Positions 34,711 through 44,199 of a stretch of 64,000 nucleotides of DNA are shown here, one piece after another. The translations under genes and the position numbers were made by a program. The notes beneath the pieces are model-generated. The model saw nothing but the letters and a program-made list of their open reading frames with translations. It did no database searches and was not told the origin of the DNA. Positions within the stretch are counted from its first letter, which is position 1, and every line of letters begins with the position of its first letter. The DNA is from Nocardiopsis ganjiahuensis DSM 45031 (lineage in GTDB: Bacteria; Actinomycetota; Actinomycetes; Streptosporangiales; Streptosporangiaceae): assembly GCF_000341085.1 (NCBI RefSeq), contig NZ_ANBA01000017.1, positions 1 through 64,000 on the forward strand, read 5' to 3'.

Positions 34711-35301
34711 ATGGCGCGCGACAGGTGTCGGAGGTCGGCCAGGGGCAACCGTCTGGGACTGGTGATCGTGGGTACCGTCCTGCTGGCGGCGGGCCTGGCC
34801 GCGCTGGCCGCGGGACAGGGCCTCCTCGGCGGCGAACTGGCCGCCTCACCGCTGCTCGGCGACCGGGTCAACGAGGTGCTCGCCCAGCAGTGGGTGCCCT
34901 ACGTGGCGGTGGCCGTCGCCTTCGTGTCCGGCTTCCTCGCCCTGCGGTGGCTGATGGTGCAGGGCATGAACGACACGGTGGGCCGGCTCTTCCTGGAACA
35001 CGACGACGCGGGCAACGTGGAGATGAGCGAGAACGTGGCCCGCGGCGCCCTGGAACAGGAGGTCGCCGACTACCCCGGGGTCCGCAGGGCACGGGCCCGG
35101 CTGACCGAGTCCAGCGACAGCCCTCACCTGCGGCTGGCGCTGACCCTGGAGGACGACGCCGACGTGGCCGGTGTCTGGAAGCGGGTGCGCTCGGAGGCGA
35201 TCGCCAACCTGCGCGGCGCCCTCCAACTGGAACGGGTGCCCGCCGTCATCCGGATGTCGATGACCGCCCCCGCCAAGAACCCCAGGCGCAGTCTGGCCTG
35301 A
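34711..35301 (+). CDS. amaP: alkaline shock membrane anchor protein, AmaP-like
   Basis: A 196-residue protein with two N-terminal membrane helices (about 15-35 and 65-85). A cytoplasmic domain (VARGALEQEVADYPGVRRARARL, LRLALTLEDDADVAGVWKRVRSEAIANLRG) itself resembles Asp23. AmaP tethers Asp23 to the membrane in Staphylococcus; the same role is inferred here. Last gene of the operon, one base after DUF6286, with a terminator 18 bases on. Confidence 0.85.
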   Translation: MARDRCRRSARGNRLGLVIVGTVLLAAGLAALAAGQGLLGGELAASPLLGDRVNEVLAQQWVPYVAVAVAFVSGFLALRWLMVQGMNDTVGRLFLEHDDAGNVEMSENVARGALEQEVADYPGVRRARARLTESSDSPHLRLALTLEDDADVAGVWKRVRSEAIANLRGALQLERVPAVIRMSMTAPAKNPRRSLA

Positions 35302-35319
35302 ATCCACGACGAGCACGTG

Positions 35320-35350
35320 AGGGGTCGGCGCGCCGAGTGCGCCGACCCCT
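35320..35350. terminator. bidirectional terminator
   Basis: 12-base arms (35320-35331 and 35339-35350) with a 7-base loop, between the convergent AmaP and lipoprotein genes. Confidence 0.75.
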
Positions 35351-35390
35351 CTTCCGTGTGTTCCTCGCTTGCCTCGCCCGGTGCGCCGGA

Positions 35391-36686
35391 CTACTGCCAG
35401 GTGTTGAACAGGTCAGGGTTCTCGAGTTGGAACGCTTCCTCGGGCTCGCTGGAGCCGTCGACCGGCACCCGGTACCAGCTCGCCTCGCCGGTCGCCGGCT
35501 TGGAGCGGAAGAGGATCTCGGTGCGGTCGGGGGAGAGAAGGGGGTTCTCGTTGGTTCGCGGACCTTCGGGGATGAGGGTGCGATCGACCGGAGCGTAATC
35601 CTCGTTGAAGGAGGGGCGGTTCTGTTCCTCCTCGGACTGGCTGAACTCCGCCAGCAGTTCTTCGGTGAACTCCCAGACCGACAGCTCGTTGTCCTTCAGA
35701 AGCAGGGTGTTCTCGTCGATGAACAAGGGCTTGGCGGTTGTCTCCAGACCCAACCGGTATTCGCTCTGGTCGGAGATTCCTCCGCTGATCAGATCGGGGT
35801 TGTCGGCGAGGGCGGTCTCCATGTCGATGAAGGACAGCTGGGTCGAGTTCCCGATGACCTCCGCGTAGAGCAGCGTCTCGCTGTCCGGGGACTCCAGAGT
35901 GCTCGCCACCTTCGCGCTGCTCACGGCATCCGGGGTGAGGGGCCAGGCGAGGGGGCCCTGGACGGCGATACCGCTCTCGGGCAGGACGGCGAGGTTGTCG
36001 CAGTTCTCGGCGCCTTCACAGGTGCCGAGGTCGTTGACCTCCCCGCTGTGCAGATCCATGGTCTGGATGGTGCCCTCGTTGGTGCTGGTGTCGTATGCGA
36101 CGAAGAGGATGCGCTCGTTGACCGCGTCGTAGACGGGGGTCCGGTAGTCAACGGGGGTGCTGAAGTCGGAGACCTCCTGTTCGGGGGCGAGGGTGGTGAC
36201 GGCGCCCTCCTCGGAGATCACCCCGAAGGTCTCCACGGTGTTGCCGTTGACCTCCTCGCTGTAGGCGCGCAGGAGCAGGTGTTCGTGGGGGGACACGCTG
36301 ATGAGCTGCCCGCCGCAGGAATCGAAGTCGTTGTCGTAGTTCAGTTCCTCGGCGTCCGCGGCCCGCCCGTGGCCGAGCGCCTCGGAAGTGTCCGCGGCCA
36401 CCAGATCACTGGAGAAGGTCACAGTGGTGATCTCGGTACCGTCGTCGGCCGAGTAGAGGGTGAAGGTGCCGTCGGAGCCGTCACAGTCTCTGGAGAAAAG
36501 GCCGGATTCGGTGATGGAGGACTGATCCGGATTCTCCTCGGCGGCCTCTTCGGCAGACGCGTTCTCCTCGCCCTCGGCGGGGGAGGAACCCTCGGCGTCG
36601 GACCCGCCGCAGGCGGAGAGCAACAGGGCTGCCGCGGCCATGGGGGCGAGTACGCGGAAGGACCAGGGAAGTGTTTGGGAAGTCAC
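35391..36686 (-). CDS. lipoprotein with TolB-like beta-propeller repeats
   Basis: A 431-residue protein with signal peptide and lipobox LLSAC (about residues 22-26), an acidic Ser/Glu/Ala linker, then repeated beta strands. The C-terminal LLSPDRTEILFRSKPATGEASWYRVPVDG is a typical TolB/WD-like propeller blade (SPDG-type). No catalytic motif is visible. The start is a GTG with no ribosome binding site and an AT-rich GGATAGTATAGAT just upstream, so the mRNA may be leaderless. It could monitor or sequester an extracellular ligand. Function unknown. Confidence 0.75.
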   Translation of the reverse strand: MTSQTLPWSFRVLAPMAAAALLLSACGGSDAEGSSPAEGEENASAEEAAEENPDQSSITESGLFSRDCDGSDGTFTLYSADDGTEITTVTFSSDLVAADTSEALGHGRAADAEELNYDNDFDSCGGQLISVSPHEHLLLRAYSEEVNGNTVETFGVISEEGAVTTLAPEQEVSDFSTPVDYRTPVYDAVNERILFVAYDTSTNEGTIQTMDLHSGEVNDLGTCEGAENCDNLAVLPESGIAVQGPLAWPLTPDAVSSAKVASTLESPDSETLLYAEVIGNSTQLSFIDMETALADNPDLISGGISDQSEYRLGLETTAKPLFIDENTLLLKDNELSVWEFTEELLAEFSQSEEEQNRPSFNEDYAPVDRTLIPEGPRTNENPLLSPDRTEILFRSKPATGEASWYRVPVDGSSEPEEAFQLENPDLFNTWQ

Positions 36687-37033
36687 GAGCGAAATCTATA
36701 CTATCCACGGACGGTACGAATTCGCGGGGTTCTGGGAATGGCCGTGAAAAAGTCCGCCTGTTTCTCGTGAAAATCAGCGGAAAACAAGTCGGGCCGATGA
36801 TCACCCTTGATCGAACGACCACGTCCGCAGGAGAGGGCCGAAAGCGTCCGAATGGGGCGAGTCTGGTGGCGAGCTGGGCTCAAGCCACCAGACCCGGGGT
36901 GACGGTCGACATGGGCGAGCGGGTGGGAGGCTCGAGCCCGGTTGCCGACCGTGCGTCCGGTACAACCCGAGATGTTCCCGAGCTATTCCCGGTTGGGCGC
37001 TCCGGCTCCCGCCGTCCCGCTATGGCCCCTGGT
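36687..37033. other. 347-base intergenic region between lipoprotein and sdaA
   Basis: It carries the lipoprotein promoter at its left end and the sdaA hairpin at 36861-36893. I see nothing else: several reading frames here lack ribosome binding sites and homology-like patterns. Confidence 0.4.
36861..36893 (-). terminator. candidate sdaA terminator
   Basis: A perfect 10-base stem GTCTGGTGGC/GCCACCAGAC with a 13-base loop, 141 bases past the sdaA stop. Distance and lack of U-tract make it uncertain. Confidence 0.4.
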
Positions 37034-38446
37034 TCAGCATTCGATGACGTTGACGGCGAGGCCGCCGCGGCTGGTCTCCTTGTACTTGTCGTGCATGTCG
37101 CGGCCGGTGTCGCGCATCGTCCTGATGACCTTGTCCAGGCTCACGAAGTGGCTCCCGTCGCCGCGCAGGGCCATCCGAGTGGCGCTGATCGCCTTGACGG
37201 AGGCGAGCGCGTTGCGTTCGATGCAGGGGATCTGGACCAGACCGCCGATCGGGTCGCAGGTCAGACCCAGGTTGTGCTCCATGGCGATCTCCGCGGCGTT
37301 CTCCACCTGGGCCGGGGAACCGCCCAGCACCTCGGCCAGACCGGCCGCCGCCATCGAGGAGGCCGAACCCACCTCGCCCTGGCAGCCCACCTCGGCACCG
37401 GAGATGGACGCGTTCTGCTTGAACAGTATGCCGATGGCCGCGGCGGTGAGCATGAACCGGACCACGCCGTCGTCACCCGCACCCGGGCTGAAGTGCAGGT
37501 AGTAGTGCAGGACCGCCGGGACGATGCCCGCGGCGCCGTTGGTCGGGGCGGTCACCACGCGCCCGCCCGCGGCGTTCTCCTCGTTGACCGCCAGCGCGTA
37601 CAGCGTGATCCAGTCGCTGCCGCGCATCGGGTCGGGGTCCACGTGGGTTGGGGCGAGCAGACCGTGCTCGTCGCAGTTGCCGCCCAGCTGGCGGTAGAGC
37701 CGGTGCGCCCGCCGGGGCACCTTCAGACCGCCGGGCAGGCTGCCCTCGGTCGAGACACCGCGCCGCACGCACTGGCGCATCGCCGTCCAGATCTCCAGCA
37801 GCTCCGCGCGGATCTGCGCGGGGGTGCGGCCGAAGGCCTGCTCGTTGGCGAGCATCAGGGCGCTGATCGACATGTCCGTCTGTTCGCACAGCTTCAGGAG
37901 CTCTTCGGCGCTGTCGAAGGGATAGGGGACCTCGGTGTCGTCGGCCTTGATCCGGTCCGCTCCCGCGGCCCGCTCGTCCACGACGAAACCGCCGCCGACC
38001 GAGTAGTACACCTTGGCCGCCACCTCGGCGCCCGCGGAGTCCAGTGCCACGAAGCGCATCCCGTTCGGGTGGCCGGGCAGGCTCTCCTTGCGGCGGAAGT
38101 CGACGTCGACCGACGGGTCGAACGTCACCGGCGGACCCTCGGGGCCGCCCAGGTACAGCGTCCGGGCCGTCCGGACCCCCTCCACCAGCCGGGGGACCGC
38201 GTCCACGTCCACGTCCTCGGGGGTCTGACCCATCAGCCCCAGGATCACGGCCGTGTCGCTGCCGTGCCCCTTGCCGGTGAGCGCCAGGGAGCCGTACAGC
38301 TCCGCTCGCACGTGGGACACACGGGACAGGAGGTCCTCGCTGCGCAGTCCGGACACGAAGGTCCGGGCCGCCTTCATCGGGCCGACGGTGTGCGAACTGG
38401 ACGGTCCGATACCGATCTTGAACAGGTCGAAGACGCTGATGGCCAT
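37034..38446 (-). CDS. sdaA: L-serine ammonia-lyase, single-chain iron-sulfur type
   Basis: Deaminates serine to pyruvate and ammonia with an oxygen-sensitive [4Fe-4S] cluster. The 470-residue protein has the beta domain first ([25 protein letters not shown]) and the alpha domain after about residue 165 with [27 protein letters not shown]. Conserved Cys residues lie in [13 protein letters not shown] and [15 protein letters not shown] lies just before the ATG. It is the last gene of the riboswitch-led operon, 83 bases after glyA. Here it would drain serine made from glycine into pyruvate. Confidence 0.94.
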   Translation of the reverse strand: MAISVFDLFKIGIGPSSSHTVGPMKAARTFVSGLRSEDLLSRVSHVRAELYGSLALTGKGHGSDTAVILGLMGQTPEDVDVDAVPRLVEGVRTARTLYLGGPEGPPVTFDPSVDVDFRRKESLPGHPNGMRFVALDSAGAEVAAKVYYSVGGGFVVDERAAGADRIKADDTEVPYPFDSAEELLKLCEQTDMSISALMLANEQAFGRTPAQIRAELLEIWTAMRQCVRRGVSTEGSLPGGLKVPRRAHRLYRQLGGNCDEHGLLAPTHVDPDPMRGSDWITLYALAVNEENAAGGRVVTAPTNGAAGIVPAVLHYYLHFSPGAGDDGVVRFMLTAAAIGILFKQNASISGAEVGCQGEVGSASSMAAAGLAEVLGGSPAQVENAAEIAMEHNLGLTCDPIGGLVQIPCIERNALASVKAISATRMALRGDGSHFVSLDKVIRTMRDTGRDMHDKYKETSRGGLAVNVIEC

Positions 38447-38529
38447 GGCTGTCCTCCTCGTTGAGCACAGGGGTGGGGCCGTGGTGACCGGCGCCGTGTG
38501 GGCCCTCGCGGCCCACACGGCGGGCACTG

Positions 38530-39798
<1,269 letters not shown>

Positions 39799-39799
39799 G

Positions 39800-40180
39800 C
39801 TAGTTCTCGCCTTCGGTCAGCTTGGTGTACTCCTCGGCGGAGAGCAGGTTCGCGGGCTCCTCGGAGATCCGTACCTTGAACAGCCAACCGCCCTCGAAGG
39901 GCGCGGAGTTGATCGTCTCGGGGGCGTCCTCGAGGGCCGCGTTGACCTCGACGATCTCTCCGCTCACGGGGGAGTAGATGTCGCTGACGGACTTGGTGGA
40001 CTCCACCTCGCCCGCGGTGTCACCGGCGGCGACCTCGCTGCCGACCTCGGGGGACTCGACGTAGACGATGTCGCCCAGCGCCTCGGCGGCGAACGCGGTG
40101 ATCCCGACGGTGGCGATCCCGTCCTCGACCGCGACCCACTCGTGTTTGGCGGTGTAACCCAGCTCCGTGGGAACGCTCAC
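39800..40180 (-). CDS. gcvH: glycine cleavage system H protein
   Basis: The 126-residue lipoyl carrier of the glycine cleavage system. The lipoylated Lys63 is in ESTKSVSD and the fold runs [10 protein letters not shown] to [10 protein letters not shown]. It shuttles the aminomethyl group from P to T. The ATG is preceded by AAGGAGAG. It follows gcvT by 161 bases; gcvP is not in the window and must be elsewhere. Confidence 0.96.
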   Translation of the reverse strand: MSVPTELGYTAKHEWVAVEDGIATVGITAFAAEALGDIVYVESPEVGSEVAAGDTAGEVESTKSVSDIYSPVSGEIVEVNAALEDAPETINSAPFEGGWLFKVRISEEPANLLSAEEYTKLTEGEN

Positions 40181-40341
40181 TTCAACTCTCCTTGGAGGTG
40201 TTCCATTTGTCTGCCGTGCGCCCGTACGGCGACCCGGCCCGGCCTACGCCTGGTCACGCCCCGTCCGTGCCGGTTCCTCGTGGGAATCCAGCCGGTGGCG
40301 CGTGCAGGTCGTCGGGGCCGCGTGGTGGCGGCCCCAGGTTC

Positions 40342-41457
40342 CTACGGCTGCCGCTTGTAGAACGGCAGCTCGACCACGTCGACTTCCTCGCCCCGTCCGC
40401 GCACGTCCACGGTGAACGAGCCGGTCGCGGTGTCGAGGTCGCCGTCCACGTAGGCCATGGCGATGGGGCGGCCCAGGGTGGGGGAGGGGGCGCCACTGGT
40501 GGTGACTCCGACGACGGCTCCGTCGCGCAGCACGTCCTGGCCCTTGCGCAAGGGCCGGCGGCCACGGGAGGCGAGCCCGATCAGGCGCCGCTCCCGCGAG
40601 GTGCGCGAGGCCTCCTCCAGGGCGGCGCGGCCGACGAAGTCGCCCGTCTTGTCGAACTTGACCACGCGGCCGAGGCCGGCGTCGAAGGGGGTGAGCTCCG
40701 AGGTGAGCTCCTGGCCGTAGAGCGGCATCCCGGCCTCCATGCGGAGGGTGTCGCGGGAGGAGAGTCCGGCCGGGACCAGCCCGTGCGGGGCGCCCTCGGC
40801 CATGAGGGCGGCCCAGATCTCGGGCGCCTTGTCGGCGGGCTTGACGAAGATCTCGAAACCGTCCTCACCGGTGTACCCGGTGCGGGCGAGCAGGACCGGA
40901 ACCCCGGCCACCGTGTGCTCGTACCCGGCGTAGTAGCGGATCTCGTCGAGGTCGGCGTCCGTGAGCGGGGCGAGGATCTCCACCGCGCGCGGGCCCTGGA
41001 TCGCGATGAGCGAGTAGGCGGCGGACTCGTCCGCGACCTCGACGTCGAAGCCGGCGGCGCGCTCGGCCAGGGCGGAGGCGACGACGGGCACGTTGGCCGC
41101 GTTCGCCACGACGAGGTACTCGTCCTCGGCCAGGCGGTAGACGATGAGGTCGTCCAGGACCCCGCCGTCCTCGGCGGTGATCATCGTGTAGCGGGCGCGG
41201 CCCACCTTGACCTTGGAGAGGAAGCCGACCAGGGCGTGGTCGAGGGCCTCCGCGGCCTGTGGGCCGGTCAGCCGGATCTCACCCATGTGGGAGAGGTCGA
41301 AGAGCCCGGCGGCCTCGCGGACCGCGGTGTGCTCGGCGGTCTCGCTGCTGTAGCGGAGCGGCATGAGCCACCCGGCGAAGTCGACGAGCGTCGCCCCTGC
41401 CTCTTCGTGGACCTTGTGCAGCGCCGTGATACGCGGCGCGGACGTGGGATCTGACAT
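40342..41457 (-). CDS. gcvT: glycine cleavage system aminomethyltransferase (T protein)
   Basis: Releases ammonia and passes methylene to THF from the H-protein aminomethyl group. The 371-residue protein has the THF-binding pattern DFAGWLMPLRYSS, LFDLSHMGEI (catalytic Asp region), YTGEDGFEIFV and the C-terminal PLRKGQ/VGVTTSG barrel. ATG 41457 follows GGGAG at a good distance and opens MSDPTSAPRITALH; the frame continues upstream into the riboswitch, so the longer frame is not used. First gene of the gcvT-gcvH-glyA-sdaA operon. Confidence 0.95.
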   Translation of the reverse strand: MSDPTSAPRITALHKVHEEAGATLVDFAGWLMPLRYSSETAEHTAVREAAGLFDLSHMGEIRLTGPQAAEALDHALVGFLSKVKVGRARYTMITAEDGGVLDDLIVYRLAEDEYLVVANAANVPVVASALAERAAGFDVEVADESAAYSLIAIQGPRAVEILAPLTDADLDEIRYYAGYEHTVAGVPVLLARTGYTGEDGFEIFVKPADKAPEIWAALMAEGAPHGLVPAGLSSRDTLRMEAGMPLYGQELTSELTPFDAGLGRVVKFDKTGDFVGRAALEEASRTSRERRLIGLASRGRRPLRKGQDVLRDGAVVGVTTSGAPSPTLGRPIAMAYVDGDLDTATGSFTVDVRGRGEEVDVVELPFYKRQP

Positions 41458-41469
41458 GGGCACTCCCGA

Positions 41470-41510
41470 GAGGATGGGCGTCGTGTCGTGCGAAAGGCGT
41501 TGCCATCCTC
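41470..41510 (-). promoter_or_regulatory. candidate expression-platform hairpin of the glycine riboswitch
   Basis: GAGGATGG and CCATCCTC (41503-41510 and 41470-41477) can pair just 5' of the gcvT ribosome binding site (41463-41467). The 5' arm overlaps the last stem of aptamer 2, so ligand binding and this hairpin look mutually exclusive. The direction of control is not proven, but glycine-cleavage switches normally turn expression on. Confidence 0.5.
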
Positions 41511-41693
41511 CCCCTCTGTCATGGGTGCCTGAGAGCTTCACCGCGCGCTCGGCGTGGTTTGCACCTTCGGCGAGGGAACGTGTCCCTGCTTTCCAGAGTG
41601 GTCTCGCCCGTACGGTCCGCTGTGCCTGAGAGGTTGTCATCGGGGAGGGATTGCTCCTTCGGCGGCCCACGCTGGATACGCGGACTCTCTCCC
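41505..41693 (-). ncRNA. tandem glycine riboswitch
   Basis: The minus strand upstream of gcvT has two glycine aptamers. Aptamer 1 (about 41693-41618) shows GGGAGAG, GCCGCCGAAGGAGCAA and CTCTCAGGCA. Aptamer 2 (about 41609-41505) shows GGGCGAGACCACTCTGGAAAG-type sequence, CCGAAGGTGCAA and CTCTCAGGCACC with a final GACAGAGGGG stem. The short linker between them is the known tandem arrangement. Glycine binding is expected to induce the gcv operon. Confidence 0.92.
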
Positions 41694-41900
41694 GTACGGG
41701 GTCAGCAACACGCTCAGCCTAGCAGCGGCGACGCAGGGCGCCCAAGACTGGCCAGCCGGTTGTGGACAACCCTGGCGAACCCCGGTCCGAGGGGGACACC
41801 GCACCGTAGGGTGTCCCTTGAGGAACGGTGCCGGGTGACGGGTGGGCAGGAGCTAGCTTTGTCGGTGGACGTTCCTTCGGACAGCCTGTGGAGGAGACGA

Positions 41901-42794
41901 GTGCGTACCGACACCGAACACGCTCCCGGGAGGCCCGGGCGCGCTCCCGGCCGATTCGCCGTCGGCGCGGTCGGCTGTGCCATCACCCTGTTCGCCGGGA
42001 CCGCCTGCGGCGGGGCCGAGGAGGACTCCGGGGCGGCCCAGGGGACCGTCGGCAGCCCCGTTCAGCTGGGCGACGTGCAGACCGTGGAACGCGAGGACCT
42101 CGAGGCCGTCTTCGCCGAGGCCGGAGTGAGCGGGACGTTCGTGCTCTTCGACGCCGGTGACCGGTCCGCGGTCGTGGTGAACCCGGAGGGCGCGCGCGAG
42201 CGCGCCGTGCCCGCGTCCACGTTCAAGCTGCCGAACACGCTGATCGCCCTCCAGACCGGAGAGGTGGCCGACGTCGACGAGGCCGTCTCCACCGCGTCCG
42301 GTGAGGAGCTGAGCCTGCGCGAGGCCCTGCCCGCCACCGATGTCCCGGTGCACCAGGAGGTGGCCGACCGGATCGGGTTCGACCGGATGTCCACCTGGGT
42401 GGACCGCTTCGACTACGGCAACCGCCAGCTGGGCGAAGAGGGCGACATGGACCGCTTCTGGCTGGAGGGTCCGCTGGAGATCTCCGCGCTGGAACAGGCC
42501 ACCTTCGTCGCCGAGCTCGCCCGCGAGGAACTGCCCGTGGACGTCGAGCACCAGCAGGCGGTGCGCGAGCTGCTCAGGGTCGAGGAGGGCGCGGACCACC
42601 AGCTCTTCGGCCGGACCGGCCTGGGTGTGAACGTCGACCCTGTGCCGGGCTGGTGGGTCGGCTGGGTCGAGCACGGAGACGAGCTGCACACGTTCGCGCT
42701 GCGCCTGGAGATCGAGGAGGAGGGCGACGCCGACCTGCGCGAGTCCCTGGGCCGTGAGCTCCTGGTCGCCCTGGAGGTCCTTCCCCCGGAGTAG
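41901..42794 (+). CDS. class D beta-lactamase homologue with altered motifs
   Basis: A 297-residue penicillin-recognising serine hydrolase. The nucleophile motif STFK is at Ser106-Lys109, YGN at 172-174 and the FWLEGPLEISALEQ block (Trp187) matches class D enzymes. Two motifs differ: the SxV position reads Thr146-Asp-Val, and KTG reads Arg238-Thr-Gly. An N-terminal hydrophobic segment ends FAGTACGG, a weak lipobox, so it is exported or lipid-anchored. The GTG start follows GGAGGAG. It may be a weak lactamase, a sensor or a non-hydrolytic protein. Confidence 0.82.
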   Translation: MRTDTEHAPGRPGRAPGRFAVGAVGCAITLFAGTACGGAEEDSGAAQGTVGSPVQLGDVQTVEREDLEAVFAEAGVSGTFVLFDAGDRSAVVVNPEGARERAVPASTFKLPNTLIALQTGEVADVDEAVSTASGEELSLREALPATDVPVHQEVADRIGFDRMSTWVDRFDYGNRQLGEEGDMDRFWLEGPLEISALEQATFVAELAREELPVDVEHQQAVRELLRVEEGADHQLFGRTGLGVNVDPVPGWWVGWVEHGDELHTFALRLEIEEEGDADLRESLGRELLVALEVLPPE

Positions 42795-42893
42795 CCCGTG
42801 TCCGCGGTGTCCTTCCTCGGCGGGACGCCGATCGGCCCGGGCGCGCGCTCGCACACCTGTTCCAACGGCCCGCACCCGAAAGAAGGAGCCCCC

Positions 42894-44132
42894 ATGACCG
42901 GCGCCAGGACCCTCTACCGGGACCTCACCCTCGTCGACGGCACCGGGGCCGCCCCGCTCGCGGACGCCGCGGTCCTCGTCGAGGACGGGGTGATCGTCTA
43001 CGCGGGCCCCGCCGCCGACGCGCCCCGGGCCCGCCCCGAGGACACCGTGGAGAGCCTGGACGGGCGCACACTGCTGCCCGGTTTCATCGACACCCACGTG
43101 CACTTCGGATTCGCCGACGGTCGCGCCCTGGCCGCCAACAACGCGGACGTCTCCCGCAGCCTGCACGCCTTCGAGTCCGCCGAACGGATGCGCGTCACCC
43201 TGGAGGCGGGCGTGACCGGCGCCCGTGACCTCGGCGGGGCCGACGCCGGGTTCCGGATCGCCCAGGAGCGGGGCCTGATCCGGGGACCGCGCCTGAGCAT
43301 GGCGCTGCGCCTGATGAGCCACACCGGCGGCCACGCCGACTTCACCCTGCCCTCGGGCGCCAACTCGCACGACTGCGAGCACACCGCCGCGGAGATCGCC
43401 GACTCCCCCCAGGAGGTCCGGGTGGCCACCCGCCGCCTCATCCGGGACGGCGCCGACGTGATCAAGGTGTGCGCGACCGGCGGTCTCTCCAGCCCTTCCG
43501 ACGGCCCCACCGACGAGGGGATCACCGAGGAGGAGATCGCGGTGATCGTCGCCGAGACCGCGAGGCACGGCGGGCGGCCGGTGGCCGCGCACGCCCAGGG
43601 CGCGGCGGGGATCAGGAACGCGGTACGCGGCGGTGCGGCCAGCATCGAGCACGGCTACCTGATCGACGACGAGGGCATCGACCTCATGCTGGAGCACGGC
43701 ACGTTCCTGGTGCCGACCCTGACCACGTTCGACTTCGCGGACCGCATCCACCTGATGTCGCGGAAGTCGATCGACACCAAGCGGGCACTGGCCGACGAGA
43801 CCTACGAGCGGATCTCGCACGCGGTCAGCCGCGGGGTGCGGGTCGCGATGGGCACCGACGCGGGGATCTCCGAGCACGGCCGCAACCTGCGCGAACTCGC
43901 CCAGCTGGTGTCCGTGGGGCTGTCCCCGATGGACGCGATCGTGGCGGGCACGCGCAACGCCGCCGAGCTGGTGGGCGCGGCCGACCGGACGGGCACGGTC
44001 CAGGCGGGCAGGCTCGCCGACCTCGTGGTGTGCGAGGGCGACCCGGTCGCCGACATCGCCCTGCTGGGTGATCGGGACAACGTCGTGCTGGTCGTCCAGG
44101 GCGGCGAGACCGTCAAGGACACCCGGGCCTGA
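42894..44132 (+). CDS. amidohydrolase, Xaa-Arg/Pro dipeptidase-like
   Basis: A 412-residue amidohydrolase-fold enzyme. The HxH zinc pair is in DTHVHFG (about residue 67), the metal-bridging Lys is in ADVIKVCATGG (about 187), further His residues are in VAAHAQG and SIEHGYL, and the final Asp is in MGTDAGISEHG. This set resembles the metal-dependent Xaa-Pro/Arg dipeptidase and prolidase-like group. Substrate is open. AAGAAGGAG lies before the ATG. It follows the beta-lactamase homologue by 99 bases; a functional link is not evident. Confidence 0.87.
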   Translation: MTGARTLYRDLTLVDGTGAAPLADAAVLVEDGVIVYAGPAADAPRARPEDTVESLDGRTLLPGFIDTHVHFGFADGRALAANNADVSRSLHAFESAERMRVTLEAGVTGARDLGGADAGFRIAQERGLIRGPRLSMALRLMSHTGGHADFTLPSGANSHDCEHTAAEIADSPQEVRVATRRLIRDGADVIKVCATGGLSSPSDGPTDEGITEEEIAVIVAETARHGGRPVAAHAQGAAGIRNAVRGGAASIEHGYLIDDEGIDLMLEHGTFLVPTLTTFDFADRIHLMSRKSIDTKRALADETYERISHAVSRGVRVAMGTDAGISEHGRNLRELAQLVSVGLSPMDAIVAGTRNAAELVGAADRTGTVQAGRLADLVVCEGDPVADIALLGDRDNVVLVVQGGETVKDTRA

Positions 44133-44145
44133 ACCGGCGGACAGC

Positions 44146-44186
44146 GCGGAAGGGCCCGACACGTCGCTCGTGTCGGGCCCTTCCGC
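44146..44186. terminator. perfect palindromic bidirectional terminator
   Basis: 18-base arms (44146-44163 and 44169-44186) with a 5-base loop, between the convergent amidohydrolase and DAHP synthase genes. Confidence 0.8.
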
Positions 44187-44199
44187 TGACCGGTGTGTC

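Noticed and set aside
36687-37033. Possible small genes in the gap before the lipoprotein
   Set aside because: Candidate frames have no ribosome binding site and no structured composition.
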